Below are positions 9,362-19,377 of a stretch of DNA of 51,044 bases, piece after piece. The notes under the pieces are model-generated. The model did not search any database. It was given only the letters and a program-made list of their open reading frames with translations, and was not told where the DNA came from. Position 1 is the first letter of the stretch; each line of letters opens with the position of its first letter. Both the position numbers and the translations under genes were made by a program. The stretch is from Bacteroidales bacterium (lineage in GTDB: Bacteria > Bacteroidota > Bacteroidia > Bacteroidales > UBA12077). Where the stretch lies: contig JAHOYT010000029.1 in NCBI GenBank assembly GCA_019038645.1, positions 1 through 51,044 on the forward strand, written 5' to 3'.

Positions 9362-9835
9362 ATGTCAGAGAAAGAAAAAGATTTTATGAGAACAGCTATT
9401 GGTCTTTCAATTGATAACATTGAAAATAACGGAGGACCTTTCGGTGCTATTATTGTTAAAGAAGGAAAAGTTATTGCAACTGGAGTAAACAGAGTTACTA
9501 CAAATAATGATCCTACTGCACATGCAGAAGTAAATGTAATTAGAAAAGCTGCTGAAATACTTGGCACATATGATCTTAGTGGATGCGAAATATATTCATC
9601 GTGTGAACCTTGCCCGATGTGTCTTGGGGCAATTTATTGGGCCAGGCTTGATAAATTATATTATGGCAACACAAAACAGGATGCCAAAGATATTGACTTT
9701 GATGATTCTTTTATTTATAAAGAATTGGATTTGCCAGTGGAAAAAAGAAAAATACCTACCGTACAAATTCTTCAGGACGAAGCAATTCAGGCTTTTAATA
9801 AATGGAAAAACAAAGCGGATAAAATTGAATATTAA
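9362..9835 (+). CDS. Guanine deaminase-like nucleoside/nucleobase deaminase
   Basis: A 157-aa zinc-dependent deaminase of the CDA fold, closest in appearance to bacterial GuaD, which converts guanine to xanthine. Zinc ligands are His54 in PTAHAEVNVIR, with proton shuttle Glu56, and Cys85/Cys88 in SCEPCPMCLGAIYWA. The FDDSFIYKEL segment near the C-terminus is typical of GuaD rather than tRNA adenosine deaminase TadA. The stop codon shares one base with the start codon of the next gene (TAATG), which suggests coupled translation with the DNA glycosylase. Confidence 0.85.
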   Translation: MSEKEKDFMRTAIGLSIDNIENNGGPFGAIIVKEGKVIATGVNRVTTNNDPTAHAEVNVIRKAAEILGTYDLSGCEIYSSCEPCPMCLGAIYWARLDKLYYGNTKQDAKDIDFDDSFIYKELDLPVEKRKIPTVQILQDEAIQAFNKWKNKADKIEY

Positions 9836-10350
9836 TGAAAAGGCTTCAGCGTGAATTCTTCAGCAGAGATGTTCTTGAAGTTGCCCCTGACTTATTAGGA
9901 AAAAATCTGGTTAGAAAATTCAGTAAAAATAAGATTGAGAAGTATCTGATTACAGAAGTTGAGGCATATCGCGGGAAAGAGGATCTTGCTTGTCATGCCA
10001 GTAAAGGCCGTACTCCGAGAACTGAAATTATGTATCACAACGGAGGTCTTATTTATGTTTATTTGATATATGGGATGTACTGGATGCTTAATATTGTTAC
10101 ATCAATTAACGAAATTCCTCAGGCAGTTTTAATTCGTGGAATTACAAATTTTAACGGTCCCGGAAAACTCACAAAAAAGCTTAGTATCGATAAATCATTC
10201 TACGGAGAAGATTTAATTAAATCTGATCGTTTATGGATTGAAAGCGATGATATCATCTCAGAAATAAAGTATAAAACTACGCCTCGTATTGGAATTGATT
10301 ATGCAGGAGAGTGGAAGGACAAAACATGGAGATTTGTTCTAAAAGATTAA
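9835..10350 (+). CDS. DNA-3-methyladenine glycosylase (AAG/MPG family)
   Basis: A 171-aa base excision repair enzyme of the AAG/MPG family, which removes alkylated and deaminated purines. Visible signatures are DLLGKNLVRKF, the TEVEAYRG segment with the presumed catalytic Glu, DLACHASKGRTPRTEIMY and GLIYVYLIYGMYWMLN. It is somewhat shorter than the usual 190-200 aa. The gene overlaps the deaminase stop by 1 nt and its own 3' end overlaps the convergent next gene by 4 nt. Confidence 0.9.
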   Translation: MKRLQREFFSRDVLEVAPDLLGKNLVRKFSKNKIEKYLITEVEAYRGKEDLACHASKGRTPRTEIMYHNGGLIYVYLIYGMYWMLNIVTSINEIPQAVLIRGITNFNGPGKLTKKLSIDKSFYGEDLIKSDRLWIESDDIISEIKYKTTPRIGIDYAGEWKDKTWRFVLKD

Positions 10351-11471
10351 AGATTTTTCAGAAAAAACCGCTCATTAATAACAATAATAACACCCCAGGT
10401 ATATTCCAGGTTTGATTCTAAAATGTCATAGTAAGTTTCAAATCTAACACCAAGATTTATCCCTTTAAATATATCTTTTTGATAATTTAATTTAGCTGTT
10501 ACAAGTTGTCTGACAGGCTCTTCAACAAAGAACTTGGTTCTTGAATAAGTTTCATAAACGGGATTACCTAAAGGAGCAACGAACTGATTTCCGTACCAGT
10601 AACCTAAAAGAAAATCAAAACTATTATTTACTAATTCTACTGTTGGGTAAAACCCGGTTCCGTCAATATACATTTGTTGTTTATTAGGAGACATGTCCTG
10701 ATAACTAACTACATAAGAGGAAATAATTATTTTATGAAGAAATTTTCGCTGTATTGATTTTTGAAATGATAAGCCTGTAGCATTATTAAATAATGTGGTC
10801 AATGGCACCTCATTATTGGCATTGATTTGTCCGCCTTCATGTCTTACAATATTCTGAAACGGAACAGATAATTTGAATTGGTTTTCTTTTTTCAGAATAA
10901 CAAATTCTGATGACAAGCCCACATTAAAAATTTCCTGAAAAGGATCGCCCTGAAGTATTTGTTGTTCCCAATCGAGCCACAAATCAGCAAAAATACGTTC
11001 ACTGTTCCACAAAAATTGAATTCCATTCTCGATATTATTATTTAAAAAACGTTCAAAATCAAAAACAGGTTCAATTAATCTGTGGTTGTTAGTTCCGTAA
11101 ATATTTCCCAGCACAAAATCAAAATTTGAATTTATTTTGTATTGAAAAGAAAGAAGTAATGAAGCATTTATTTCGTTTTCACGTCCGTAATATGAAAGAA
11201 GATTTGCTCCAGCCATTAATTTTATTCTGGAGTTTGGAAAATACTGAATTTTTGGGGACAGATTAAATCCCAAAAGAGTATATCCTTCAGCCACGGGTCC
11301 AAAATATTCGTTGTTTTTAATAAAGTTGATGTTGTCAATTTCAAAAAACAGCTTGCCTGAGTCAGAAGGATTAATCTTATAATCATGTGTATAGTAAGAG
11401 TAACCGGATTGTGAAAAACAATGACCTGATAAAACAATCAAAAGAAAAATGAAATATACTTTAAAATTCAT
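10347..11471 (-). CDS. Exported beta-rich protein, putative outer-membrane protein
   Basis: A 374-aa protein with a clear Sec signal peptide ending near residue 21 (FLLIVLSGHCFSQS). The rest is rich in alternating hydrophobic and aromatic short segments, and many strands are separated by turns such as NSNFDFVLGNIYGTNN, suggesting a beta-barrel or outer-membrane porin-like fold. No family was recognised. The cysteine before FSQ could be mistaken for a lipobox, but the context (GHCFSQS) favours ordinary cleavage after the FSQ region. It is convergent with the glycosylase gene, sharing 4 nt. Confidence 0.6.
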   Translation of the reverse strand: MNFKVYFIFLLIVLSGHCFSQSGYSYYTHDYKINPSDSGKLFFEIDNINFIKNNEYFGPVAEGYTLLGFNLSPKIQYFPNSRIKLMAGANLLSYYGRENEINASLLLSFQYKINSNFDFVLGNIYGTNNHRLIEPVFDFERFLNNNIENGIQFLWNSERIFADLWLDWEQQILQGDPFQEIFNVGLSSEFVILKKENQFKLSVPFQNIVRHEGGQINANNEVPLTTLFNNATGLSFQKSIQRKFLHKIIISSYVVSYQDMSPNKQQMYIDGTGFYPTVELVNNSFDFLLGYWYGNQFVAPLGNPVYETYSRTKFFVEEPVRQLVTAKLNYQKDIFKGINLGVRFETYYDILESNLEYTWGVIIVINERFFLKNL

Positions 11472-11625
11472 ATCAATTGAATCTGTTTTCGAAAATAAGA
11501 AAAATCACTCAAATCATTTTCATAATAAGCTATAAATTAAAGAATAGTTATAATTAACCCGTTAATTTATCGTTATTTGTTTTAATTTTAGACCTTAAAT
11601 TTTTGTTAAATCAACTTTACGGAAA

Positions 11626-14600
11626 ATGAAAAATTACCGGTTTTATAATAACCTGGCAGGTTGGATTGTCTTTTTAATTGCAGCGATAGTTTATTTGTTA
11701 ACCATTGAGCCTACGGCAAGTTTCTGGGATTGCGGAGAATTTATTGCTTCTGCATACAGACTTGAAGTGGGGCATCCTCCGGGAGCTCCGTTTTTCATGA
11801 TTCTGGGAAGAATATTTACTTTATTCACCACCAACCCTGCGAATGCAGCAAAAATGGTTAACATTCTTTCCGCAACGGCGAGTGCTTTTACTATTTTGTT
11901 TTTATTCTGGACAATAACACACTTTGTTAGAAAGATTACTGTTAAGGATAGCAATTTTACAACCGGAAGCATCATTACTATTATTGGTAGCGGATTAGTT
12001 GGAGCATTAGCATATACTTTTTCTGATTCTTTTTGGTTTTCGGCCGTGGAAGCGGAAGTATATGCCACCTCATCACTATTTACAGCAGTAGTTTTCTGGG
12101 CTATTTTAAAATGGGAAGATGAATCAGACAGGAAATTTGCAAACCGATGGCTGATTTTTATTGCTTATCTTATTGGATTGTCAATTGGGGTTCACCTGCT
12201 TAATTTATTAGCCATTCCGGCAATTGTATTTGTTTATTATTTTAAAAGATATAATGTAACCAAAAAAGGAATTTTTGCGGCTTTTGTTATTTCTGTAATA
12301 TTGCTTGGTACAATTATGTATATTATAATTCCGGGATTTCTGAAAATAGCCTCCTGGTTCGATTTATTATTTGTTAACGGCTTTGGATTGCCATATAATT
12401 CGGGAGCATTATTCTATGTTTTGTTGGTAATCGGATTAATTGTTTGGGGAATAAGATATACACAGCGTAACGGTAAGGTAGTGTATAATACAATTATCCT
12501 CGGAATTACTGTTATACTGATCGGTTATTCTTCTTTTGCCATGGTAATTATTCGCTCATCTGCTGATCCACCGATGGATCAGAATAATCCGGATAACGTT
12601 TTTGATTTGTTATATTATATAAATCGCGAACAATACGGAGACAAACCATTACTATACGGTCAGAGTTTCGATGCTCCCGCAATAAATAATAAAAAAACAA
12701 AACCTGTTTATATTAAAAAAGACGGGAAATATGCAATTGCTGATTACAAAATAAAAGTTGAATTTGATCCACGGTTTACATCATTATTTCCACGAATGTA
12801 CAGTGGTGATAAAAAACATATAGATGAATATAAAAAATGGGTAAAACTATCCGGCAGGCAAATGTCTGTGACAAACAATATGGGTCAGGTTGAAAAAAGA
12901 GTGAATCCTTCATTTTCTGATAACATAGCGTTTTTCGTTAAATACCAGATTGGACATATGTATTTAAGATATTTTATGTGGAATTTTTCCGGCCGGCAAA
13001 ACGATATTCAGGGACATGGAAATGTTTTAAAAGGAAACTGGATAAGTGGGATTCCGTTTATTGATAATGCAAGACTTGGTGATCAGGATCTGGTGCCGGA
13101 ACATTTAAAAAATAATCCGGCAAGGAACCAATATTTTATGTTGCCGCTGTTATTGGGATTAATAGGGTTAATATTTCATTACAGGCAAAATAAACATGAT
13201 TTTACAGTTGTTCTAATGCTCTATGTTTTAACAGGCATAGCAATAGTAGTTTATTTAAATCAGTATCCTTTACAACCGCGCGAAAGGGATTATGCATTTG
13301 CGGGATCTTATTATGCCTTTTCAATATGGTTGGGACTGGGAGTTGCAGGATTGGTTAACTTCATAAGTAAAAAAATACCAAAAATACCATCTGCAGTTTT
13401 AACAACAATAATTACACTTATTTTAGTGCCCGGAATAATGGCCTCAGAAAACTGGGATGATCATGACAGATCAGGAAGATATACAGCACGTGATCTGGCA
13501 TATAATTATCTGAATTCGTGTAAAGAAAATGCAATATTATTTACAAATGGCGATAACGATACATTCCCGCTTTGGTATGCTCAGGAAGTTGAGGGTATCA
13601 GAACTGATATAAAAGTTTGTAATTTAAGTTACTTACGAGCAGCCTGGTATATTGATCAGATGAGTCGAAAATCCTATGAGTCGGAACGAATGCCATTTTC
13701 ATTGACACATGACAAATATCATAAAGGAAACAGAGATATATTGCCAATATACGACAGAGTTGGTCAGGCTGTTGATGTTAAAGATGTTGTTGATTTTATT
13801 GCAAGTGACGATCCTAAAACCAAAATTAGCTCTCCTTTTGTGGCAAACGAAACAATTAACTATATACCTACTAAAAATTTTAAATTAAAAATTGATGCTG
13901 ATCATGTAGTAAAAAAAGGCATTGTTAGTGAAAAATACAGAGATCGCATAACTGAGGAGATGCAATGGAACTTTAAGCAGAACTTTTTGTATAAAGATGG
14001 ATTAATGTTGCTTGATATTCTGGCAACCAATAATTGGGAACGACCCGTTTATTGGGCTATGACAGTAACCAGCACAAAGTACTTTAATCTTCAGAAATAT
14101 TTTAAAGTTGATGGTTTAACATATCAGCTTGTTCCTGTTGAAGCAAGTACAGAAAGGTTTTATAACGGTGAGGTTGATTCTGAGTTGATGTTTGATAATA
14201 TAATGAATAAATTTCGCTGGGGCGGAATAGAAGAAAATGACATATACTATGATGAAAACAATATCAGAATGTTTTCAAATTTGCGTAGTAGCTTTGGTCG
14301 ATTAGCGGAGAAATTAATTGAAGAAGGGAAAAGAGATTCTGCATTGTTGGTTCTTGACCGTTGTATGGATTTGTTTCCGGATCATAAAATTCCTTACAAT
14401 AACACTTTGCTTTCTGTTATTTCAGCATATTATCATGCTGGTGCGGTAGAAAAGGCCAATTTATTAGTTGAGGAACTTTCAGGTAAAATGTACATTGAAC
14501 TGGATTATTATTTCGGTATTGAAACTAAATATACAGTGGGAACAATGGATATTACATCCGAAAAACAACTGGATCTTTATATTCTTCAGGAACTTTACAG

Positions 14601-14682
14601 AATAACAACAAGTAATAATCAATACGAGCAAAGCAGGCAAATAGAAGAGAAGTTTATGCAGTATATGCAGCTTTATAGTTAA
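11626..14682 (+). CDS. DUF2723 (TMEM260-like) membrane protein
   Basis: A 1018-aa protein. The N-terminal half carries the DUF2723/TMEM260 domain, starting with GWIVFLIAAIVYLLTIEPTA and FWDCGEFIASAYRLEVGHPP, followed by about twelve membrane helices. The C-terminal half is soluble and ends in helical repeats that look TPR-like (about residues 880-1010). The acidic first loop and the architecture resemble lipid-linked-sugar glycosyltransferases, and the human TMEM260 homologue is an O-mannosyltransferase. A role in protein or lipid glycosylation at the periplasmic side is inferred. It is followed after 7 bp by a polysaccharide deacetylase gene. Confidence 0.8.
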   Translation: MKNYRFYNNLAGWIVFLIAAIVYLLTIEPTASFWDCGEFIASAYRLEVGHPPGAPFFMILGRIFTLFTTNPANAAKMVNILSATASAFTILFLFWTITHFVRKITVKDSNFTTGSIITIIGSGLVGALAYTFSDSFWFSAVEAEVYATSSLFTAVVFWAILKWEDESDRKFANRWLIFIAYLIGLSIGVHLLNLLAIPAIVFVYYFKRYNVTKKGIFAAFVISVILLGTIMYIIIPGFLKIASWFDLLFVNGFGLPYNSGALFYVLLVIGLIVWGIRYTQRNGKVVYNTIILGITVILIGYSSFAMVIIRSSADPPMDQNNPDNVFDLLYYINREQYGDKPLLYGQSFDAPAINNKKTKPVYIKKDGKYAIADYKIKVEFDPRFTSLFPRMYSGDKKHIDEYKKWVKLSGRQMSVTNNMGQVEKRVNPSFSDNIAFFVKYQIGHMYLRYFMWNFSGRQNDIQGHGNVLKGNWISGIPFIDNARLGDQDLVPEHLKNNPARNQYFMLPLLLGLIGLIFHYRQNKHDFTVVLMLYVLTGIAIVVYLNQYPLQPRERDYAFAGSYYAFSIWLGLGVAGLVNFISKKIPKIPSAVLTTIITLILVPGIMASENWDDHDRSGRYTARDLAYNYLNSCKENAILFTNGDNDTFPLWYAQEVEGIRTDIKVCNLSYLRAAWYIDQMSRKSYESERMPFSLTHDKYHKGNRDILPIYDRVGQAVDVKDVVDFIASDDPKTKISSPFVANETINYIPTKNFKLKIDADHVVKKGIVSEKYRDRITEEMQWNFKQNFLYKDGLMLLDILATNNWERPVYWAMTVTSTKYFNLQKYFKVDGLTYQLVPVEASTERFYNGEVDSELMFDNIMNKFRWGGIEENDIYYDENNIRMFSNLRSSFGRLAEKLIEEGKRDSALLVLDRCMDLFPDHKIPYNNTLLSVISAYYHAGAVEKANLLVEELSGKMYIELDYYFGIETKYTVGTMDITSEKQLDLYILQELYRITTSNNQYEQSRQIEEKFMQYMQLYS

Positions 14683-14689
14683 AAAGGAA

Positions 14690-15319
14690 ATGATTAGAAC
14701 GGAACGTATAGCAGCAAAAATTGTCAGAGACCTAACATGGCATTTTACCGGAAGGGACAATGAGCTTTTTTTAACATTTGACGATGGCCCCACACCGGAA
14801 ATTACTCCATGGGTTCTTTCTGTTTTAAAAGATTTTAACGCTAGGGCAACATTTTTCTGTATTGGTAAAAACGTTAAAAAACATCCTGAGCTTTATAATC
14901 AAATTATTAACGAAGGACATTCAGTTGGCAATCATTGTTATTCTCATATTAAAGGCTGGCGAACAAGAAATAAAAAATACATAAGGAGCGTAGAAAAAGC
15001 TGCACAGTTTATCGATTCAGATTTATTCAGGCCACCGTTCGGTCGAATCAGGCCAGCACAAATTAATCGGCTAAAAAAGAAGTTTAATATTGTTATGTGG
15101 GATGTTCTTAGTAGAGATTATAATAATAAAATTGATAAGGAAAAATGCCTGCAGTATGTTATTGATTTTTCAGAATCAGGTTCAATCATTGTTTTTCATG
15201 ATACAAAAAAAGCTGAAAAAAAATTGAAATATACTTTACCAAAAGTCTTGAAACATTTCTCAGAAAAAGGATTTAGTTTTAACCTGATAGAAAATTCAAA
15301 GAGCTCTTCTTTTGATTAA
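14690..15319 (+). CDS. Polysaccharide deacetylase (NodB homology domain)
   Basis: A 209-aa carbohydrate esterase family 4 protein. The five motifs are visible: TFDDGP (29-34, with Asp31 as base and Asp32 as metal ligand), the metal-binding GHSVGNHCYSH with His82 and His86, RPPFGR (114-119), WDVLSRD (137-143) and VFHDTKK (168-174). It would remove acetyl groups from N-acetylated glycans of the wall or surface. No signal peptide is evident. It is probably co-transcribed with the DUF2723 gene. Its last 24 nt overlap the convergent nucleotidyltransferase gene. Confidence 0.9.
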   Translation: MIRTERIAAKIVRDLTWHFTGRDNELFLTFDDGPTPEITPWVLSVLKDFNARATFFCIGKNVKKHPELYNQIINEGHSVGNHCYSHIKGWRTRNKKYIRSVEKAAQFIDSDLFRPPFGRIRPAQINRLKKKFNIVMWDVLSRDYNNKIDKEKCLQYVIDFSESGSIIVFHDTKKAEKKLKYTLPKVLKHFSEKGFSFNLIENSKSSSFD

Positions 15320-16471
15320 GAATTTGTAAATCAGAAAAAAAGGCCTAAGGACATAATAAAGGAAAAATAGACTTTTTGGAAGCTTTAATAATTCCCAATC
15401 CGACAAATGAGTTCTTAACCGGTATATTAATTCAAAATAATACCTGAAATCAGCCTTAAGTTGTAAACGGTAAAAAACAAATTTCATTTTCCCTTTTACT
15501 CCTTGCTGACTTAAATCATTAATATGAATTGAGTTTAATGGAATTTTTATCAAATTCTTTTTAAAATCAAAATTTGCAAAATCAGGCAGGTCGGTTTTAT
15601 ATATTAAATGTGATAATAAACACGCCTGAATAAAACATTTTTGAAGCTTTAGGTTTTTCGATAATTCAAATGCCTTTTTTATATCGTCGGGACTGGACTT
15701 TACTATTAGTCTGGAAAAGTCTTTTAGCCAGAATAGTCTGTACCATTGATGGATTGATCCGTGAGCAGCCTGATAAACCATGTTATCAATTTTTGAAATA
15801 TAGGATAACTGATAATTTGAAACCTTTAATTTCCGTGAGTTTGAAATTATTTGATTGGTTTCTAAATCAAAAAAGGTTTTGGGATTTGTTATGCTCCAGT
15901 GTAACTCAATATTAATGGGCTGTACAGGATGTGTAAAATGATAATGATGACTAAGCCTATAGTTTATTCTCTTTTGCTTTTCTGTAAGAATAATTTTTGG
16001 ATATATGCATTTAAAATCTAATTCTTCGAGTATACTACTGGTCTTTTTAACATTACTTTTTTCAACCAGAAAATCAATATCACCAAAATTTCTGTATCCT
16101 ACATCCTTATAAAGCTCCAGCGAAAGTAACGGACCTTTAAAAAAGCAATGAGGAATATTATTTTCGGTGAGTTTCTGATGAATACGAATAGCATGAATTG
16201 CGTAATTGAGAGATTTTTTTGAATGTTCCAGCCTGATTTCAATTAACTTCTCGTAAGTAGGAATAGGAATGTTATCAGCTAAAAAAGCGGAATGTTTTAA
16301 TACATGCGAAACAAGCCTGTGTTTTACAGTAAGATTAACAAACTCGTCCCAATCAATTTCATTTAAATTCCCCGAAAAAGGGTATTGACCTAACTCATCT
16401 TGTGAAAGAAAAATTAACAATTTCAATTCATTCGAAAATCGTTCTTTTATGTATTTTACGTATTGGTTCAT
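15296..16471 (-). CDS. Nucleotidyltransferase family protein of the lasso peptide locus
   Basis: A 391-aa protein of the NTP_transf_5 family (uncharacterised nucleotidyltransferase, Pfam PF14907). The active-site region is FFKGPLLSLELYK (110-122) and YRNFGDIDFLVE (126-137), with the paired acids Asp131 and Asp133 expected to bind metal. Its start overlaps the stop of the cyclase gene by 4 nt, so the two are translationally coupled. Relatives occur in lasso peptide clusters beside HPr-kinase-like genes, where they are thought to add groups to the phosphorylated peptide. Here the same role is inferred; the donor substrate is unknown. Confidence 0.8.
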   Translation of the reverse strand: MNQYVKYIKERFSNELKLLIFLSQDELGQYPFSGNLNEIDWDEFVNLTVKHRLVSHVLKHSAFLADNIPIPTYEKLIEIRLEHSKKSLNYAIHAIRIHQKLTENNIPHCFFKGPLLSLELYKDVGYRNFGDIDFLVEKSNVKKTSSILEELDFKCIYPKIILTEKQKRINYRLSHHYHFTHPVQPINIELHWSITNPKTFFDLETNQIISNSRKLKVSNYQLSYISKIDNMVYQAAHGSIHQWYRLFWLKDFSRLIVKSSPDDIKKAFELSKNLKLQKCFIQACLLSHLIYKTDLPDFANFDFKKNLIKIPLNSIHINDLSQQGVKGKMKFVFYRLQLKADFRYYFELIYRLRTHLSDWELLKLPKSLFFLYYVLRPFFLIYKFLIKRRAL

Positions 16472-18363
16472 TTAAATAATTTCGGATTTTTTTTAATAAA
16501 AAGAATCAATTTAAGGTAATTATAAAAAGCGCCCGGATTAATATTTTCGTTTGTTTCTTCTGATCTTTTACATAATTGAAGAAACCATTGCTCATACCTG
16601 TCTATATCAATATAACTTTTAATTGTTTCATTTGATTTGACACGATTTATTAATTCTAAAATATTGTTTTTATCATTCATTGTTCTCATAAAAACGGTTG
16701 GAATTGTTGCACCACTTTTATCATTCCTCCATTGAATTTCTTTTGGAACTATACTATCAATAGCTTGTCGGATAATATATCTTCCAATCCCGTTTCGAGC
16801 TTTTAATCTTGCCGGTATTGCCAGATAATATTCTATTAATCTTTTGTCAAGCAAAGGATAACGGTATTCAATTCCATATTTTCGTGCAATTAAAGAACAA
16901 TGCTCAAGTCGTTGTGAGACATGAGGATGTGTAATTCTTTCAATGTTTTTTTCCTGTAATTTCAGGCCTTGGGCTTTTTCATAATTTGCAAAGTATCTTT
17001 CTTTAATATTCAGCCGTTCAGAAAAATCTTTATTTATAGCCAGATTTTCAAATTTCCTTAACCACCAGGGTTTTTCGTATTTTATTGAAGTAACAATTTT
17101 AGCAATAAGAGGAATTTGAGATTTCAGATAATATTTAAAAAGAGCTTTTAAATATTGAGCTGTATTGAGTTTTTGATTTTTTAGGTCATCTTTTAATTCT
17201 TTCCACTGTTTCTTAGTAGCAAGTTCAGTAAGATATCCCAATGATTTTGATGTTACAACTTCATCTCCACCAAATCCGGACAATAACACAGAAACATTTT
17301 CTTGCATAGCAGAATTATACAAATGATCGGAAAAAACTCCGAAATTTTGTTGTGTAATTCCATTAGAGGCAGTTACGTTTTCCGAAATAGCCTCAATCAG
17401 GGTCTTGTTTTCTGATTTTATAAAATGTCGTTCTGAAATTTCACAATAATCTGCTAAAAGATTTATGTAGTCCCGCTCATCTTTGAATGGATGAATTTTA
17501 CTTAAAAGATGATCGGGCAATACATGAGAAAATGTTTTTAATTTTACAAATTGTGATGCAATTGCAGTAACACTTGACGAATCAATGCCTCCGCTTAATT
17601 CAGCCCCAACAGAATTATGACCGTCCGTCCTGCATTTTACAGATTCAATAAGTATGGATTTGAATTCTTTAATTATTTCTTCATTGCTTTTAGAATGAGC
17701 TTTTTGAGGTTTTAAATCCCAATATTGTATAATTTCTGTTTCGCCGTTTTTTAAAGTTAAATAATGTGCCGGAGGTAGCTTCCTGATTTCATTATATGTT
17801 GTCCTGCATTTTTCAGATTTAACAATGGAAATTGAATCGGCAATATATTGTTCATCAACACTAAAACTTAGATCGCTCTGTGCTAAAACTCCGGGAATGT
17901 CCGATGAAAAAATAAAACTATTATAATCAAAATAGTAATTAAAAGGCTTAACTCCGAAATGATCTCTTGCGCAAAAAAGTTCTTCTTTTTCTGAGTTCCA
18001 TATTGCAAAGGCAAAATCTCCCAACAGGTATTTTAAGCAGTCTTTACCCCATTTTTGGAATGCTTTTAAAATAATAAAATCATCGGCTAAGGATTTTTCC
18101 GGAATTTCTAATTCCGCAAGAATTTCAGTTTTATTATATAATTTGGAATCTGAAACAATTGTTAACTCAGAGTTTGTTTCGGGATCTTGATCTGCATTAC
18201 TTTTAAACGTAGGGAAAATTACTTGTCCTAATCCCCAATGATTTTCAATTATCAAGTCCTTTTTTACCTGAGAAGAAACACATATCTCATCAATACTTTT
18301 GCTAAAAAGAGATTTACTTACCGGGATTTGATTAGTATTAATTCTTCCAAATATGGATTTCAT
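16468..18363 (-). CDS. Lasso peptide cyclase (asparagine synthetase-like, C protein)
   Basis: A 631-aa asparagine synthetase B homologue. The C-terminal synthetase domain has the ATP pyrophosphate loop AELSGGIDSSSV (about residues 255-266) and LLSGFGGDEV. The N-terminal glutamine amidotransferase-like domain starts MKSIFGRI and lacks the catalytic Cys2 of true asparagine synthetases, as expected for lasso cyclases, which adenylate a Glu/Asp side chain of the core and close the macrolactam. Synteny with B1, B2, kinase and precursor supports this function over asparagine synthesis. A promoter lies at 18380-18387; the gene is divergent from the kinase gene. Confidence 0.85.
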   Translation of the reverse strand: MKSIFGRINTNQIPVSKSLFSKSIDEICVSSQVKKDLIIENHWGLGQVIFPTFKSNADQDPETNSELTIVSDSKLYNKTEILAELEIPEKSLADDFIILKAFQKWGKDCLKYLLGDFAFAIWNSEKEELFCARDHFGVKPFNYYFDYNSFIFSSDIPGVLAQSDLSFSVDEQYIADSISIVKSEKCRTTYNEIRKLPPAHYLTLKNGETEIIQYWDLKPQKAHSKSNEEIIKEFKSILIESVKCRTDGHNSVGAELSGGIDSSSVTAIASQFVKLKTFSHVLPDHLLSKIHPFKDERDYINLLADYCEISERHFIKSENKTLIEAISENVTASNGITQQNFGVFSDHLYNSAMQENVSVLLSGFGGDEVVTSKSLGYLTELATKKQWKELKDDLKNQKLNTAQYLKALFKYYLKSQIPLIAKIVTSIKYEKPWWLRKFENLAINKDFSERLNIKERYFANYEKAQGLKLQEKNIERITHPHVSQRLEHCSLIARKYGIEYRYPLLDKRLIEYYLAIPARLKARNGIGRYIIRQAIDSIVPKEIQWRNDKSGATIPTVFMRTMNDKNNILELINRVKSNETIKSYIDIDRYEQWFLQLCKRSEETNENINPGAFYNYLKLILFIKKNPKLFK

Positions 18364-18379
18364 GTAAAATCTGTTTTAA

Positions 18380-18387
18380 CAAAGATA
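18380..18387 (-). promoter_or_regulatory. Promoter -7 element of the cyclase-nucleotidyltransferase operon
   Basis: TATCTTTG on the minus strand lies 16 bp before the cyclase ATG and matches TAnnTTTG. It is back to back with the kinase promoter at 18456-18463, so the 117-bp spacer holds both promoters of the locus. Confidence 0.6.
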
Positions 18388-18455
18388 AACAAAATACAAA
18401 AGATTATTCTACAGCCAAAAACTCCAATAATGCTTAGTTTTAAGGGATTTTCGTG

Positions 18456-18463
18456 TAAATTTG
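18456..18463 (+). promoter_or_regulatory. Promoter -7 element of the kinase-sulfotransferase-B1-B2 operon
   Basis: TAAATTTG matches TAnnTTTG and lies 17 bp before the ATG at 18481. It supports that start over an upstream in-frame extension that would overlap the cyclase gene. No TTG with ideal spacing is visible. Confidence 0.55.
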
Positions 18464-18480
18464 TGATTGTTATTTGGAAT

Positions 18481-19377
18481 ATGGCAGAGACATTTACATA
18501 TAAAGCATTTGGGTTAATCATAAAGTCTGATTTTGAGATTCCGGAATTGCTGGTATTTAAAGGGTTACCTGATGTTCAGATTAAATCTGGTAAAGCTCCC
18601 GTTCAGCTCAAGGAAATAACAAAATACGGTGTAAAATACCAGGCTGCTAAAAATGAATTTTTACTGGAAGTAGATCATATTGCAAAGTACTATGTAAATG
18701 ACGGAGCACAGATAGTTGTTGAACCCTATAAAGGTGCTGTAGATAAGGAAGTCAGACTTTTTTTATTAGGCTCTGCTTTTGGGGCATTATTTCTGCAAAG
18801 AGGTTTATTGCCTGTGCATGGCAGTACCGTAAAATTTGGTAATTCAGCAACAATATTTACAGGATTAAGTGGTGTTGGCAAATCTTCAATAGCAGCTTAT
18901 TTTGTCAGTAAGGGATATCATGTTTTAGCAGATGATATAAGCGTTGTAAATCACAAACTGGAAGTTGTTCCCGGATTTCCTAATATGAAAATTTGGAATG
19001 ATGTGTTGCAAAAATTAGATATTAATGAGAAATCTTTGGCAGAAATAAGACCAAATATGAAAAAATTCCAGCTACCTGTTAATGATAATTATTTTAATGA
19101 AGCTCTTGCACTAAAAAATATCGTAATCATCATCACAAAAAATTCACCCGGTTTTGAATACGAGGAGCTAAGCGGAATTAAAAAATTTAATGCCATAAAA
19201 AGCAATACTTACAGATATAGATTTGTTCAGGCACTTGAGCAACAACTTGATCATTTTCAGTTATTAAATAAGCTTTTACCCGAAATTAAGGTTTATAAAG
19301 TGACACGACCACAATCGCCATTATCGTTAAGCGAGTTTGGGAACTTTCTTATAAATACTATGAAATTAAATGTATAA
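18481..19377 (+). CDS. HPr kinase-like lasso peptide kinase
   Basis: A 298-aa protein resembling the C-terminal catalytic domain of HPr kinase/phosphorylase. The P-loop GLSGVGKSS (about residues 135-143) and the following HVLADDISVV segment, with its acidic pair, are the family hallmarks. Homologues in lasso clusters, such as that of paeninodin, phosphorylate the hydroxyl of the C-terminal Ser of the precursor. The precursor found here ends in Ser, which fits. The frame is open upstream to 18238, but the promoter at 18456-18463 selects ATG 18481. The last codons overlap the sulfotransferase gene by 8 nt. Confidence 0.83.
   Translation: MAETFTYKAFGLIIKSDFEIPELLVFKGLPDVQIKSGKAPVQLKEITKYGVKYQAAKNEFLLEVDHIAKYYVNDGAQIVVEPYKGAVDKEVRLFLLGSAFGALFLQRGLLPVHGSTVKFGNSATIFTGLSGVGKSSIAAYFVSKGYHVLADDISVVNHKLEVVPGFPNMKIWNDVLQKLDINEKSLAEIRPNMKKFQLPVNDNYFNEALALKNIVIIITKNSPGFEYEELSGIKKFNAIKSNTYRYRFVQALEQQLDHFQLLNKLLPEIKVYKVTRPQSPLSLSEFGNFLINTMKLNV

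Noticed and set aside
11691-12068. Minus-strand open frame inside the DUF2723 gene
   Set aside because: It is the antisense of a clearly coding membrane domain and shows no protein features of its own.
16468-18363. True asparagine synthetase (AsnB)
   Set aside because: The catalytic Cys2 of the glutaminase domain is absent and the neighbours are lasso peptide genes.
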